Positions 25,843 through 34,942 of a DNA stretch of 64,000 nucleotides are shown here, piece after piece. Within the stretch, counting starts at the first letter, position 1. Each line of letters begins with the position of its first letter. The notes under the pieces are model-generated. The model ran no database searches. It saw nothing but the letters and a program-made list of their open reading frames with translations, and was not told where the DNA came from. The stretch comes from Cupriavidus phytohabitans (GTDB lineage: Bacteria; Pseudomonadota; Gammaproteobacteria; Burkholderiales; Burkholderiaceae). The translations under genes and the position numbers were made by a program. The stretch is taken from positions 1 through 64,000 of the forward strand of contig NZ_AUFE01000027.1 of the NCBI RefSeq assembly GCF_000426345.1, in the 5' to 3' direction.

Positions 25843-26955
25843 TTATGGACAGATTACGAAATTGCTGAAGCCACCATCGCGGTTCTCGATCCCGGCCAGA
25901 GCAACGTTGATGTCCGCAAGGCGGTAGCGATGGTGTTCGAAGACCGAAAGGTCCACCACGCCTGCTTCTACCATGTCGGCCATCTCCTGACCCTGGCCTG
26001 CCGTGAACCACACCGAACCGGTCAACTGAATGTCGTTGTCCATCAGATAGTGCAGATCGATGGGCACATCGCCCGCCACAGCGCCGATGTTGACTTGCTG
26101 CCCGCCGCGGCGCAGCCCTGCCAGCGCCTCCAGCATCGACGATTGCGGCGCACCCGGCCCCAGTGCATCAATAACCGCGTCAACGCCCAGTCCATCAGTA
26201 AGACCCTTGGCCCATACATCAGCGGTCATATCAGAGCCGAGTTGGTGAACCTCGATGCGATCCGGGGCGAGGTTCTTGACCCGCTGCAGCAGGTCAAGGT
26301 TGCGACCGGTTCCGAGGATCTTACGAGCACCCAGCCCCAGCGCGTACAGTGCAGTGCCAAGACCCAACGTGCCGCTAATGCCGTTGATGAGCACTGTCGA
26401 ACCAGGCCCGACTCCGGCGCGTCGTAGCGCGCGATATCCCGTGCCGAGATAGCCAAACCGTGCCGCCGATTCGAAGCTGAGGTTTGAGGGCAGCTTGACG
26501 AGGCTATATTGCGGCGCTGTCATGTATTCGCACAGGCCACCATAGGGATAGTCGTCGAACATCTTTTGCGACCGCTCGCTGAACCCGAAGTACCCGTTGA
26601 ACGTGAAGTACGGACAGGATGTCGTGTTGCCCGACCGGCATGCCCGGCATCCACCGCAATACCTGGCTGGATTGACATAAACCCGATCCCCTGGGTTCCA
26701 CGCATGAACCTGCGATCCGACAGCCTCGATCACCCCGGTTGCATCAAGCCCGAAGATCGCGGGGAGCTTTGGCAAAGGCAGGTTGGGAAACCACTTTGTC
26801 CAGTTTGCCAGCACGTTGCCGAGGTTCGGCACGATACCGCAGGCCGCCACCTTCACCAGCACGTCTGTCGGGCGGACTTCCGGTACGGGAAGCTCTTCAA
26901 TGACCATGGGCTGCCCCACATCGTGCATTCGCGCAGCACGCATCAGTCTGGTCAT
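25843..26955 (-). CDS. Zinc-type medium-chain alcohol dehydrogenase
   Basis: A 370-aa MDR-family oxidoreductase. The N-terminal catalytic domain has VKVAACGIVPNLGN (Cys39 as a zinc ligand) and the structural-zinc loop CGGCRACRSGNTTSC. The Rossmann part has GISGTLGLGTALYALGLGA. The usual GHExxG motif is GLDATG here, so the second catalytic-zinc ligand is not His. The start follows AAGGAGACAAGCC. It is divergent from the GntR gene and convergent with the CsiD unit. It could oxidise a C5 hydroxy-acid or alcohol, but the substrate is not evident. Confidence 0.87.
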   Translation of the reverse strand: MTRLMRAARMHDVGQPMVIEELPVPEVRPTDVLVKVAACGIVPNLGNVLANWTKWFPNLPLPKLPAIFGLDATGVIEAVGSQVHAWNPGDRVYVNPARYCGGCRACRSGNTTSCPYFTFNGYFGFSERSQKMFDDYPYGGLCEYMTAPQYSLVKLPSNLSFESAARFGYLGTGYRALRRAGVGPGSTVLINGISGTLGLGTALYALGLGARKILGTGRNLDLLQRVKNLAPDRIEVHQLGSDMTADVWAKGLTDGLGVDAVIDALGPGAPQSSMLEALAGLRRGGQQVNIGAVAGDVPIDLHYLMDNDIQLTGSVWFTAGQGQEMADMVEAGVVDLSVFEHHRYRLADINVALAGIENRDGGFSNFVICP

Positions 26956-27302
26956 GGCTTGTCTCCTTCTTTCACTAGTTGCCGTCTCCGGCTTAGGTTG
27001 ATGTCATGTTGACACGCCGCGCTAGTTCTTCGACATGTCTTACAAACTTCCTTCTCGTTCATGGGCGCCTGGCCGGCACGCCATTGGCTGCATTGTACGT
27101 ATCCGGAAAAAATATGCAAGAACAGTGAAATAATGCATAAAAACAGGTTGGGCCTCTGTCGGCAAAAAGAGCAGCACGCGTTACATTCGCTGGGAGTTTT
27201 GCAGGCGGCTTGACAGCCACGCGGCTCAACGTTGCAGAAACCAAATTTTTGCGCATAATAGGAGCTAATGTGTAGGAAGAGGGCGCTCACGCGATTACAA
27301 CG
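26956..27302. promoter_or_regulatory. Divergent promoter region with a TAATGCATAA site
   Basis: This 347-bp gap lies between the dehydrogenase (-) and the GntR gene (+). At 27131-27140 it contains TAATGCATAA, nine of ten bases of the TTATGCATAA core found in the palindromes at 28577 and 37537. It is AT-richer than its neighbours. No gene is seen. Confidence 0.5.
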
Positions 27303-27986
27303 ATGCAAGAACCCGCTACAAATACAGCGCAACCACTGGTTGAGGTGGCACAACAAGGGCTCAGATCGGCCATCATTCGGGGCGATCTGCAACCGGGGGC
27401 CCGGCTCAAAATCGATTCGCTGTCACGTTCGCTCGGACTAAGCAGTTCTCCGATCCGGGAGGCGTTGAATCGCCTTGCGCAGGAAGGCATTGTCGATGCG
27501 GAAGAAAACCGCGGCTTCTGGGTTCCCCCGCTTTCTGAAGAGGCCTTCCGGGAACTGGTGCGACTGCGCTGCCTTTTGGAAGGCGAAGCCATTCGTGAGT
27601 CAGTAGAGAAGGGCGGCGATGACTGGGAAGCTGGAGTCCTTGCAGCACACCACCGGCTGGAGCTGATCGAGAAGAAGCTGCCAGCCGGCCCGGTGGCGCT
27701 GAACAATGAATGGTCGCAACGGCATAAGGCATTTCACCTGGCGCTGATGTCGGGGTGTACGTCCGCGCTGCTGCTTCAGATGATCGATTCGTTGTTCGAC
27801 AAGGCCGAGCGGTACAGGCGCTTCTCTGCCTTGCACCGTTCCGAGGCCCGGCACAAAGGCACCGAGCATCAGGCCTTGATGAAGGCAGCACTCGCGCGCG
27901 AAACAGACAAGACAGTAAAGCTGCTGACGCAACATATCGAAGGAACGCTCGATCGCGTTCTCACGGCGCTTCGAAAAATCCAATAG
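27303..27986 (+). CDS. GntR-family (FCD/CsiR-like) transcriptional regulator
   Basis: A 227-aa regulator. The N-terminal GntR winged helix reads GLRSAIIRGDLQPGARLKID, SLSRSLGLSSSPIREALNRL; the C-terminal all-helical FCD domain carries metal/effector residues in RHKAFHLALMSGC and EHQALMKAAL. The sequence GGDDWEAGVLAAHHRLELIE and LLQMIDSLFDKAERYRRF closely follows the E. coli CsiR/GlaR pattern, and a CsiD-type gene lies 3 kb away. It is a candidate reader of the TTTTATGCATAAAA palindromes in this region (inference). Confidence 0.88.
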   Translation: MQEPATNTAQPLVEVAQQGLRSAIIRGDLQPGARLKIDSLSRSLGLSSSPIREALNRLAQEGIVDAEENRGFWVPPLSEEAFRELVRLRCLLEGEAIRESVEKGGDDWEAGVLAAHHRLELIEKKLPAGPVALNNEWSQRHKAFHLALMSGCTSALLLQMIDSLFDKAERYRRFSALHRSEARHKGTEHQALMKAALARETDKTVKLLTQHIEGTLDRVLTALRKIQ

Positions 27987-28164
27987 CACTCGTGCCGCCA
28001 GCTGCGCAAGCATTCGGCGCTGCTGGCGATCTTGCCGGTTGCCATTGCAAGCGCACTTCGTTTGGCCAGACATAGCCTGCGGGCAAAGAGGACGTCCTGC
28101 TCCTAAACCCGCTGCGCCCAACTCGCGCAGTAGCAACGCCACGACTACAGCACTGTGATCCCCT

Positions 28165-28204
28165 CGTTGCCCAGTCGTTGCCCAGTCGTTGCCCAGACGT
28201 TGCC
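28165..28204 (+). repeat. 11-bp tandem repeat, about 3.6 copies
   Basis: The unit CGTTGCCCAGT occurs twice exactly, then once with a final A, then as a partial CGTTGCC. It is a short minisatellite in intergenic DNA. Confidence 0.9.
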
Positions 28205-28576
28205 ATGGCAGATGCGGCCCCATCACATCCAGTTTTATCGCGGCACAGCTGCGTGGCGATCGCTGTCATGTCGCCGGTCCAGATTAATCACTTTCCGGTT
28301 CTCGGCCGCGGCATCCAGCTCCTCCTGTCCGGCTAACCCAGCGCCGCTGCTTCACATTCAATTGCTCGTGCAGGACTAACTGCAGCGATCGGAACAAGCG
28401 CCGTCGGCGTGATTTCCTCGTGTGCCCACGCATTCTCCCGCAATTTTGGGGGCGAGATGCCGCTGGTCGCCAAGCTGTAGACGGGTCCACCCCGCGCTTA
28501 TTGAAAGCATGCCCATCAGCTCCGGGTAAACGTCAGCAACGAACGCATTGCTGATGCGTACTTGTGCGTGCTAACA

Positions 28577-28594
28577 TTTTTTATGCATAAAAAA
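28577..28594. promoter_or_regulatory. 18-bp palindromic operator upstream of MFS gene
   Basis: TTTTTTATGCATAAAAAA is a perfect palindrome 64 bp upstream of the MFS start. It shares the TTTTATGCATAAAA core with 37537-37556. It is placed where a repressor would block the promoter of the MFS-cupin-porin unit. Confidence 0.7.
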
Positions 28595-28657
28595 CGTCTT
28601 TGGGCATAGGGTGATCCGCCCGTTGCGCCAAGGGCGCCCGCACTTCAAGGAGACGCC

Positions 28658-29920
28658 ATGGAAGTCCACAATCGCAGATACGAGAATCTGTTGCTGTTTA
28701 TGCTGTTCTTTACTGTCGGCTTTGTATTTTTCGACAGATTGTCCATCAACTTCCTGTTTCCCTTCATGAGGCAGGAGTTCGAATTGACCAACGCCAGGAT
28801 CGGCCTGCTCACATCGGCGCTTGCCTTGACGTGGGCTGTATCCGGCTACGCGCTGAGCTCTTACGCAGACAGCAAGAACCGCCGCAAGTCGGTGCTGATC
28901 GTCGCAGTGATCGTCTTCTCGCTCTGTTCGATCTCTTCGGGCCTGGCCCAGACCTTCACGGTGCTACTGGTGGCTCGGGCGGTGATGGGGCTGGCGGAAG
29001 GTCCCGTACTTCCCGTCAGCCAATCATTGATGGCCTTCGCGTCGAGTGAATCCAGACGCGGATTCAACATGGGGTTCATCCAGGCGTCGGCGGGCGGGCT
29101 GCTGGGCTCGGTGCTTGCACCGGCAATTCTGGTGCCGCTGGCCAGCACGCACGGATGGCGGTTTGCGTTCTATTGCGCGGGTATTCCAGGCCTTCTGCTG
29201 GCGATCCTGCTGCTGCTATTCGTTCGTGAGCCGGCCATCGCGCCGAAGTTCGACGTATCTCAGCAAGCCAAGGCCCGTTCCGGCGAAACAACTCCCTTGA
29301 GGAGAATTGTTGCAAGCCGCAACATGGTTCTGTGCATGGTTATCAGCTGCTTCTACATCACGTGGTTCCTCGCCATTGTGACGTTTTCCCCGGCTTTTCT
29401 GATGGAGCACCGAGGCTTTACTGCTGGCCAGATGAGCATTTTCATGACCGTCCTCGGCGTATCCAGCGTGATCGGCGGATTCGCCGTCCCCGCGCTCTCC
29501 GATCGGATGGGGCGAAAGACGACCATGATCGTATTTTCGGCCGTCGCGGCAACCGCCCCCCTGGTTATTGGATTCATGCAAGCGGAATTTCTATCCCTTT
29601 GCATCGCCATCTTCCTGGCATACCTGGGGTATGGGTGCTTTCCGATCTTTCTCGCCACGATCCCTGCGGAAAGCGTGTCGCGCCAGCACATGGGCAGAGC
29701 GATTGCAATAGTGATCGGCGTCGGGGAGATCATTGGCGGTTTTGTTTCGCCGTCTGTCGTTGGACTCTCCGCAGATACGTTCGGTGCGACCGCGCCCTTC
29801 GCGATTGCTTCGGGGGCTGCGTGCATTGCCTTGTTGGCATCGGTATTCCTGCGGGAAACCGCACCTGGAAAGATCCAAGCGACATTGGCACACAGCAGTC
29901 TGGCAGAAGAGCTTCGGTGA
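28658..29920 (+). CDS. MFS transporter (aromatic/organic acid type)
   Basis: An integral membrane protein, 420 aa, about twelve helices. The opening YENLLLFMLFFTVGFVFFDR followed by LSINFLFPFMRQEFELTNAR, and VMGLAEGPVLPVSQS, match MFS importers of sugar acids and aromatic acids. The cytoplasmic loop motif ALSDRMGRKTTMI is the classical MFS D-R-x-G-R-K. The start follows AAGGAGACGCC. It leads a unit with a cupin protein and a porin, so outer- and inner-membrane uptake are encoded together. Confidence 0.88.
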   Translation: MEVHNRRYENLLLFMLFFTVGFVFFDRLSINFLFPFMRQEFELTNARIGLLTSALALTWAVSGYALSSYADSKNRRKSVLIVAVIVFSLCSISSGLAQTFTVLLVARAVMGLAEGPVLPVSQSLMAFASSESRRGFNMGFIQASAGGLLGSVLAPAILVPLASTHGWRFAFYCAGIPGLLLAILLLLFVREPAIAPKFDVSQQAKARSGETTPLRRIVASRNMVLCMVISCFYITWFLAIVTFSPAFLMEHRGFTAGQMSIFMTVLGVSSVIGGFAVPALSDRMGRKTTMIVFSAVAATAPLVIGFMQAEFLSLCIAIFLAYLGYGCFPIFLATIPAESVSRQHMGRAIAIVIGVGEIIGGFVSPSVVGLSADTFGATAPFAIASGAACIALLASVFLRETAPGKIQATLAHSSLAEELR

Positions 29921-29990
29921 AGGGGGCACATGACCGCTGCCCTCTATGTCAGAAGTTGGTAACAACGTGTGGAAGAAAAAGGATTAAGCG

Positions 29991-30521
29991 ATGCAAATCA
30001 GACGCGTAGTGACAACGCACGATGCCAATGGCAGCTCGAGCGTTGGCTCCGATGGGCTCGTACCAAGGGCCGTCACATTCGATACGGTGCCCGGCTTCCA
30101 TGTCCGCATGGTTTGGGCAGACGAAGGCGAAACAGCCGGAGCCGTTGCCGCGGAGGACCGAACCGCCGACGTCTCCAGTTGGCTCCCGCCTCAAAGGGGC
30201 AGTCGCCTGCTTGTCGTGACGTTCCCGCCTGACACGGCACCGGCCGCCGCGGAGCCCGAGGCGCTGGCGCAAGAGTTCGCGACCAAGCTGCCGGGTCTAG
30301 CCGAAACGTTCGAAAAAGACGATCCGGGCATGCACCGAACCGAGACGTTGGACTATGGCGTCGTGCTGGATGGGGAACTCTGGCTGGAACTCGACGGCGG
30401 CAAGCAAGTGCACCTGAAGCAGCACGATATCGTCGTACAAACCGGTACACGCCACGCCTGGAGAAATAGAGGCGAGAAGCCGGCGACGATCCTTTTCGTC
30501 CTGATTAGCAAGGCACCGTAG
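29991..30521 (+). CDS. Cupin-domain protein
   Basis: A 176-aa protein. The C-terminal half is a single cupin: MHRTETLDYGVVLDGELWLE then QHDIVVQTGTRHAWRNRGEK, containing metal-type His/Glu residues (H..ETLDYGVVL, RHAWRN). The N-terminal half resembles the extra beta domain of cupin proteins found beside aromatic catabolic genes. It lies between MFS and porin genes. It may be a sensor-like or isomerase-like protein; no reaction can be assigned. Confidence 0.75.
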   Translation: MQIRRVVTTHDANGSSSVGSDGLVPRAVTFDTVPGFHVRMVWADEGETAGAVAAEDRTADVSSWLPPQRGSRLLVVTFPPDTAPAAAEPEALAQEFATKLPGLAETFEKDDPGMHRTETLDYGVVLDGELWLELDGGKQVHLKQHDIVVQTGTRHAWRNRGEKPATILFVLISKAP

Positions 30522-30609
30522 TCAAGCGAGTAACGCGCAGCGATATAGCCCCTGGCACGGGCCTCATTCGCCGCGCACAAGACAAAGAGAAGAGATGGAG
30601 GAGAAGGCG

Positions 30610-31674
30610 ATGAGGTATCAAGTTGTCATTCGCAGGGCAAGGTGGGCGGCGCTGTGCTTCCCGTGCGCGCTAGGCGCCAATATTGCCCAGGCAAATGATC
30701 AGGTACAGCTATATGGAGCTGTCGACGCGTTTGCCGGCTCCATGCGAGTCAGCGGGCAAAGTCATGGCACGGCGGTAGTAAATAGCTCTGGGCTTACCAC
30801 CTCGTATTGGGGCCTGAAGGGAAGGGAGTCCTTGGGCAATTCACTAAGCGCAGAGTTCGCTTTGGAAAGCTTCTTCCGCACGGACTCTGGACGGTTCGGG
30901 CGGTATGACGGAGACACCTTCTTCGGGCGCAATGCCTACGTAGGACTGAGTAGTAGCTACGGCACCTTGAAACTTGGCCGCAACACCACGCCCTGGTTCA
31001 TTTCGATGTTGCTTTTCAATCCGCTTGGGGATTCCGAAGTATTCTCTCCAATGTTCCTGCAATCGTATACGACACCCCCCGGGTCTCCCGTGAACCGCAC
31101 GATTGCGGGCGACACGGCCTGGAACAACTCTGTTCTTTATCAAAGCCCCGGTTTCGGTGGACTGCGCTTCAACTTGCTGTACGCAACCGGCGAAGAGGTG
31201 GGGCATCAGGGCAAGCAGAACTACGGTGGCAACATCACCTACTTCTCTGGTGACTTTGCCGCCAGCGTTGCGGTGCAGCGGGTCAGTGTGAACGCGCCAG
31301 AGTTTTCCGCCAACGGCGCTGCTTATCAGATGGCTTATCTGCTGGGCAGTTCCTATGACTTCAGGTGGATAAAGCTGCATGGACAATATGCCAGGGCCGA
31401 TAATCACTACGATGCCAACGGCAGTCAGGATAACAAGACCATGCAGTTGGGATTCAGCAGCCCGATCCTGGCAGGGACCCTGCTCTCAAGCTGGGCCAGG
31501 ACTTGGCAAGGCAGCGGTGTGGCGCAGCAGTCCGCACGCCGGGACACGGTATCGATAGCATACGACTACCCGTTCTCGAAACGCACCGATGTTTATGTGG
31601 CCTGGCGGTATGACAAAGTCACACATCTCAATGCAGGAAACAGCGCAGGCCTGGGATTGCGACACAAGTTCTAA
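30610..31674 (+). CDS. Gram-negative general porin (Burkholderia type)
   Basis: An outer-membrane beta-barrel of 354 aa. The signal peptide ends ...GANIAQAND, followed by VQLYGAVDAFAGSMRVSGQS, the usual VTLYGxxDA start of Burkholderiales porins. The segment SYGTLKLGRNTTPWF and the C-terminus GLGLRHKF ending in Phe (needed for BAM recognition) fit the family. The ATG at 30610 follows GGAGGAGAAGGCG. It ends the MFS-cupin-porin unit and probably admits the same substrate. Confidence 0.9.
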   Translation: MRYQVVIRRARWAALCFPCALGANIAQANDQVQLYGAVDAFAGSMRVSGQSHGTAVVNSSGLTTSYWGLKGRESLGNSLSAEFALESFFRTDSGRFGRYDGDTFFGRNAYVGLSSSYGTLKLGRNTTPWFISMLLFNPLGDSEVFSPMFLQSYTTPPGSPVNRTIAGDTAWNNSVLYQSPGFGGLRFNLLYATGEEVGHQGKQNYGGNITYFSGDFAASVAVQRVSVNAPEFSANGAAYQMAYLLGSSYDFRWIKLHGQYARADNHYDANGSQDNKTMQLGFSSPILAGTLLSSWARTWQGSGVAQQSARRDTVSIAYDYPFSKRTDVYVAWRYDKVTHLNAGNSAGLGLRHKF

Positions 31675-31797
31675 TCCGCTTCTTCCAGTCGGGGGGCGTT
31701 CCGATCAGTTCGGACGGCACAGTGCCCAGCAGTCTTGGAAGCGGTTTATTTTCGCTGCAACGTGTTCACATCCTGTCTCTTGCGCGAGCGAGGCAGG

Positions 31798-32115
31798 ATG
31801 ATCCGAACGCTGTTGAGCGATGAGGTATGGAGCAAAGTCAAACTCATCTTGTCTGGCAAGGAAGGCGGCCGCGGCTGAACGGCTGCCGACAACCGCTGGT
31901 CTCTCGAGGCGGTGGTTTGGATCGGTCGCACGGGCAGTCCCTGGCGTGACCTACCCGCGGAGTTTGGCATCGTGTACATGCGCTTCGCGCGATCGCGTCG
32001 CAATGGTCTGGCAGCGAGTCTCCCATGCGGTATCTGGCGAAGGGGAACTCGAACACATCCTGATCGATTCGACCATCGTGGGAGCACACAAGCTCGCGAG
32101 GCGAGCGCTTCTTCA
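31798..32115 (+). pseudogene. IS427-group IS5-family transposase remnant
   Basis: Pieces of one transposase are spread over several frames: MIRTLLSDEVWSKVKLILSG, then NRWSLEAVVWIGRTGSPWRD LP, then SVYMRFARSRRNG and VWQRVSHAVSGEGELEHILI DSTIVGAHKLA. This is the N-terminal and first-Asp region of the IS427 subgroup. Frame changes and an early stop near 31876 show decay, and the C-terminal half is gone. Confidence 0.7.
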
Positions 32116-32240
32116 AATACAGCACGCGCACGGGCTGGCCGAAGTGGTCGCACAGCACTTGCTGCAGGCGTTCGGCGAAGCCATTCTCGCCGAGGGCGGC
32201 CACCGGGATGCGCAGGTTGAAGGTCTTGCCGACCGCCTGC
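32116..32240 (-). pseudogene. Short fragment resembling a DnaX (tau) C-terminal segment
   Basis: On the minus strand one frame reads VGKTFNLRIPVAALGENGFA ERLQQVLCDHFGQPVRVLYLK. It resembles the C-terminal domain of DNA polymerase III tau in beta-proteobacteria, but only about 40 residues remain, and it abuts the transposase remnant directly. The assignment comes from memory of family patterns and is weak. The bases 32241-32538 hold nothing recognisable. Confidence 0.3.
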
Positions 32241-32538
32241 GTCACGCATCGAGCATTTTCCCCGTGTCTCCACTCGGTATGACAAGCGAGCCGACAGCTA
32301 TCGTCTTCGCATCGCTTGCCTGCGCCTTTGGACCATTGGTCCAATTGTGAACAGACCTAGCGCATTCGAAAGCAGGCTGGTATGCGATTCCCGATTCCCG
32401 CCCGACGAGCAGTATGCCGACTTCGCCCAGGCAACACAGCGACGCTTCGGATAAAGTCCTCCGCGTCGCGTGCTGTAGCTGCAGTAACCTACCACACTGT
32501 GAAGTTAAGGCTGGCCTGGCAAGAAAAGGGATGAAAGC

Positions 32539-32865
32539 CTATCGCCAGAGCCGAGGGCGATGTCGCCGCGAGGCAGACCAGTACAAGGCCTGTAGTGCCG
32601 GGGCGGCGGACTGACTTACCAGTCTGCCGCATCGCTCCATCGATGAGACTTCCAATTGCAGCCGCAACTCTGCGGCGCAAGCGTAAGCGATCACTGAGCT
32701 CTCCGGATCCTCACTATCAAGCCAGGTCTGTACGACGCGTTGCAACATGATGTCTCGTGACATCGGAAACTGAGCGGCCGTTTTCAGGGCAACCTCACTC
32801 GCCAGGCGTACCTTACGACGGAGTTCGCTCAGTTGTTGCAAGATGCGATGTTCAGGGCGCGCCAT
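32539..32865 (-). CDS. Small hypothetical protein coupled to aldehyde dehydrogenase
   Basis: A 108-aa open frame whose ATG overlaps the stop of the upstream aldehyde dehydrogenase (TAATG). The first 90 residues look helical (HRILQQLSELRRKVRLASEV, then DIMLQRVVQTWLDSEDPESS); the last 15 are Arg/His-rich and may be read-through into non-coding DNA. I recognise no family. The tight overlap argues for real translation, but the gene borders a decayed region, so it may be a truncated protein. Confidence 0.45.
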   Translation of the reverse strand: MARPEHRILQQLSELRRKVRLASEVALKTAAQFPMSRDIMLQRVVQTWLDSEDPESSVIAYACAAELRLQLEVSSMERCGRLVSQSAAPALQALYWSASRRHRPRLWR

Positions 32866-34298
32866 TACAGCGCGTAAGTGTATGCGGTTTTGGTCTTGGT
32901 AAAGAACTCCTTCGCATGATGGCCCTGTTCGCGAGCGCCATAGCTGGATGCCTTGGTCCCACCGAAAGAAACGTGGTAATCCACGCCGGCCGTTGGCACA
33001 TTGACCATGGCCATGCCGCTCTGGATATTGCGCTTGAAATGTGTTGCCTTGGCAAGGGAGGTCGTGCAAATGCCTGCGGTGAGACCGAAGGGACTATCGT
33101 TGGCCAGCACCATGGCGTGCTCGAAATCGTCCGCGACTAGGGTGCAGGCCACCGGACCGAAGATTTCCTCACGAGCGATTCTCATATCGGGCGTTGCATG
33201 GGTAAAGAGCGCCGGGCTGATGAAATGCCCCCTGGTTTCGCGCTTGAGAAGCTCGCCGCCCAGCGCAAGCGTTGCGCCTTCAGCCTTGCCGATTTCCACG
33301 TACTCCAGGTCGGTGCGAAGCTGACTTTCGTCCGCCGCTGGTCCCAGATGTGTTTGCGGGTCCAGAGCGTGCCCAACGCGCAATGCACGCATGGCATTCT
33401 TGAGTCTCTCGACAAACCGATCGTGAACGCTTCGTTCAACGATAATGCGCGACGTGGCGGTACACCGTTGACCCGTAGAGAAGAACGCACCCTGAATCGC
33501 GCAGTCGACAGCGTTATCGAGATCGGCATCATCAAGAACGACCAGAGGGTTCTTTCCGCCCATTTCGAGCTGGATCCTGGTCATGCCTTCTGATGCACGC
33601 GTCAGAAGTCGCTTTCCGGTTTCCGTAGATCCGGTAAAGGTCAGTCCGGCGATCTTCCGACTGTTGCTGAGAGTCTCTCCTACAATCGACCCGCGGCCCA
33701 TGACAAGGTTAAAGGCGCCGTTGACTACGCCGGATCGACTGATGATCTCGGCGAGGGCCCAGGCGGATGCCGGAACCAGTTCGGCTGGCTTGAACACGAC
33801 GCTGTTTCCGTATGCGAGGGCAGGAGCAATCTTCCAGGCCGGAATGGCGATCGGGAAGTTCCACGGAGTAATGATGCCGACCACGCCAAGCGGCTCGCGC
33901 CGCATCTCAACATCGATACCGGGTCGTACAGAATCCACGCTGTCACCACGCATTCGCAGTGCTTCACCAGCGAAGAATTTAAAGATCTGCCCGGCGCGTG
34001 AAACTTCCGCAATACCTTCCGCAAGCGTCTTGCCTTCTTCCCGCGAGAGAAGTTCACCAAGATCCGCGCTTCGCGCCAGCAATTCGGCGCCGATAAAGTC
34101 GAGCGCGCTGGCGCGGGCCTGAATGCCTGCATTGGCCCAGATGGGCTGAGCGTCGCGGGCCATGGAGATGGCCAGCTCTGTCTGATCGACATCCGCCTGA
34201 GCGAAGTCGCCAATCACGTCATCGAGGTCGGACGGATTTTCATTGCGGCGCGCGTTATGGGATTCAACCCATTCGCCGCCGATGTAGTTGCGATGCAT
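32865..34298 (-). CDS. Aldehyde dehydrogenase (2,5-dioxovalerate/vanillin dehydrogenase-like)
   Basis: A 477-aa NAD(P)-dependent enzyme. Motifs run from RNYIGGEWVESHNARRNENP through GIITPWNFPIAIPAWKIAPA, FTGSTETGKRLL, the general base in QLEMGGKNPLVVLDDADLD, the nucleophile in FFSTGQRCTATSRIIVE, to EEIFGPVACTLV. The N-terminal NPSDLDDVIGDFAQADVDQ resembles alpha-ketoglutaric semialdehyde dehydrogenases. It lies downstream of a DUF1185 gene on the same strand and probably completes a degradation route to a central-metabolism acid. Confidence 0.88.
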   Translation of the reverse strand: MHRNYIGGEWVESHNARRNENPSDLDDVIGDFAQADVDQTELAISMARDAQPIWANAGIQARASALDFIGAELLARSADLGELLSREEGKTLAEGIAEVSRAGQIFKFFAGEALRMRGDSVDSVRPGIDVEMRREPLGVVGIITPWNFPIAIPAWKIAPALAYGNSVVFKPAELVPASAWALAEIISRSGVVNGAFNLVMGRGSIVGETLSNSRKIAGLTFTGSTETGKRLLTRASEGMTRIQLEMGGKNPLVVLDDADLDNAVDCAIQGAFFSTGQRCTATSRIIVERSVHDRFVERLKNAMRALRVGHALDPQTHLGPAADESQLRTDLEYVEIGKAEGATLALGGELLKRETRGHFISPALFTHATPDMRIAREEIFGPVACTLVADDFEHAMVLANDSPFGLTAGICTTSLAKATHFKRNIQSGMAMVNVPTAGVDYHVSFGGTKASSYGAREQGHHAKEFFTKTKTAYTYAL

Positions 34299-34356
34299 TC
34301 GCGTCTCTCAAGTAATAGCCAGGGAAAACAATCTGTTACGCTGCTGCCCAGCGCGC

Positions 34357-34935
34357 CTAGCGCTGCCCATCGTGTACAGAGACGCCTTCCCTGGAGAGCC
34401 CGCCTAGTCGCGAATGAACACGGCCACCGGTCCCCATGACCAAGGCGAATAGCAGTTCATTCGGCCGCGGTGCATCCTGGATGCCGATCTCCATGCTGTT
34501 GTAATGACTGCGTACATAAGAAGCGTGAATGTAATGGACCGGGACCATAAGGCGATATCCGGCTGCGGCTACGGCCTTCGAGGACGGCACCATTGCCTTG
34601 GGCTCGTCCAGTACGGTGCGCATGGCCCAGCCGCCGGCTTCGTGCCAGACGGCACCGTGCTCGAGTTCCCCGTTCACGCCGACGATCGCCCCCTTGCTGT
34701 AGACCTCGATGTTGTTGCGACCAAGTGTCTCGACCAGCTCGCTGGCGAGGTCCGTGCCAAGGGTTCGCAGCTCGGTCATGAAGGGAATGAGATCGGCCTC
34801 ATAACGGCCCGCATAGGGATTCTTGATGACCGCGCATGCGGTTGCCATCCGCAATGGCGTGGCCGCCACCGGGCCCCCCTCGTGGTAAATGGTCTCGATG
34901 GTCAGACTACGCTTTCGAATTTCGATCAGTGACAT
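34357..34935 (-). CDS. Amino-acid-synthesis family protein (DUF1185)
   Basis: A 192-aa protein with the DUF1185 pattern: IRKRSLTIETIYHEGG, ATACAVIKNPYAGRYEADL, GKGAIVGVNGELEHGAVWHE-like residues (GAIVGVNGELEHGAVWHEAG) and MVPVHYIHASYVRSHYNSME. The family is common beside Bug receptors and amide or aromatic hydrolases in Burkholderiales, but its biochemical role is unproven. It sits directly between a Bug gene (7 bp upstream) and the aldehyde dehydrogenase, so it belongs to this operon. Confidence 0.8.
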   Translation of the reverse strand: MSLIEIRKRSLTIETIYHEGGPVAATPLRMATACAVIKNPYAGRYEADLIPFMTELRTLGTDLASELVETLGRNNIEVYSKGAIVGVNGELEHGAVWHEAGGWAMRTVLDEPKAMVPSSKAVAAAGYRLMVPVHYIHASYVRSHYNSMEIGIQDAPRPNELLFALVMGTGGRVHSRLGGLSREGVSVHDGQR

Positions 34936-34942
34936 GGTTTTC

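Larger units (their letters stand above)
27987..28657. other. Gene-free stretch with an 11-bp minisatellite and an operator
   Basis: No gene with family similarity was found in these 671 bases. They contain the CGTTGCCCAGT tandem array (28165-28204), broken coding-like sequence around 28290-28480 that I could not assign, and the 18-bp palindrome at 28577 just before the MFS gene. Confidence 0.5.

Noticed and set aside
29949-30450. Minus-strand frames opposite the cupin gene
   Set aside because: The plus-strand frame has a cupin motif and a ribosome site; the opposite frames have neither.
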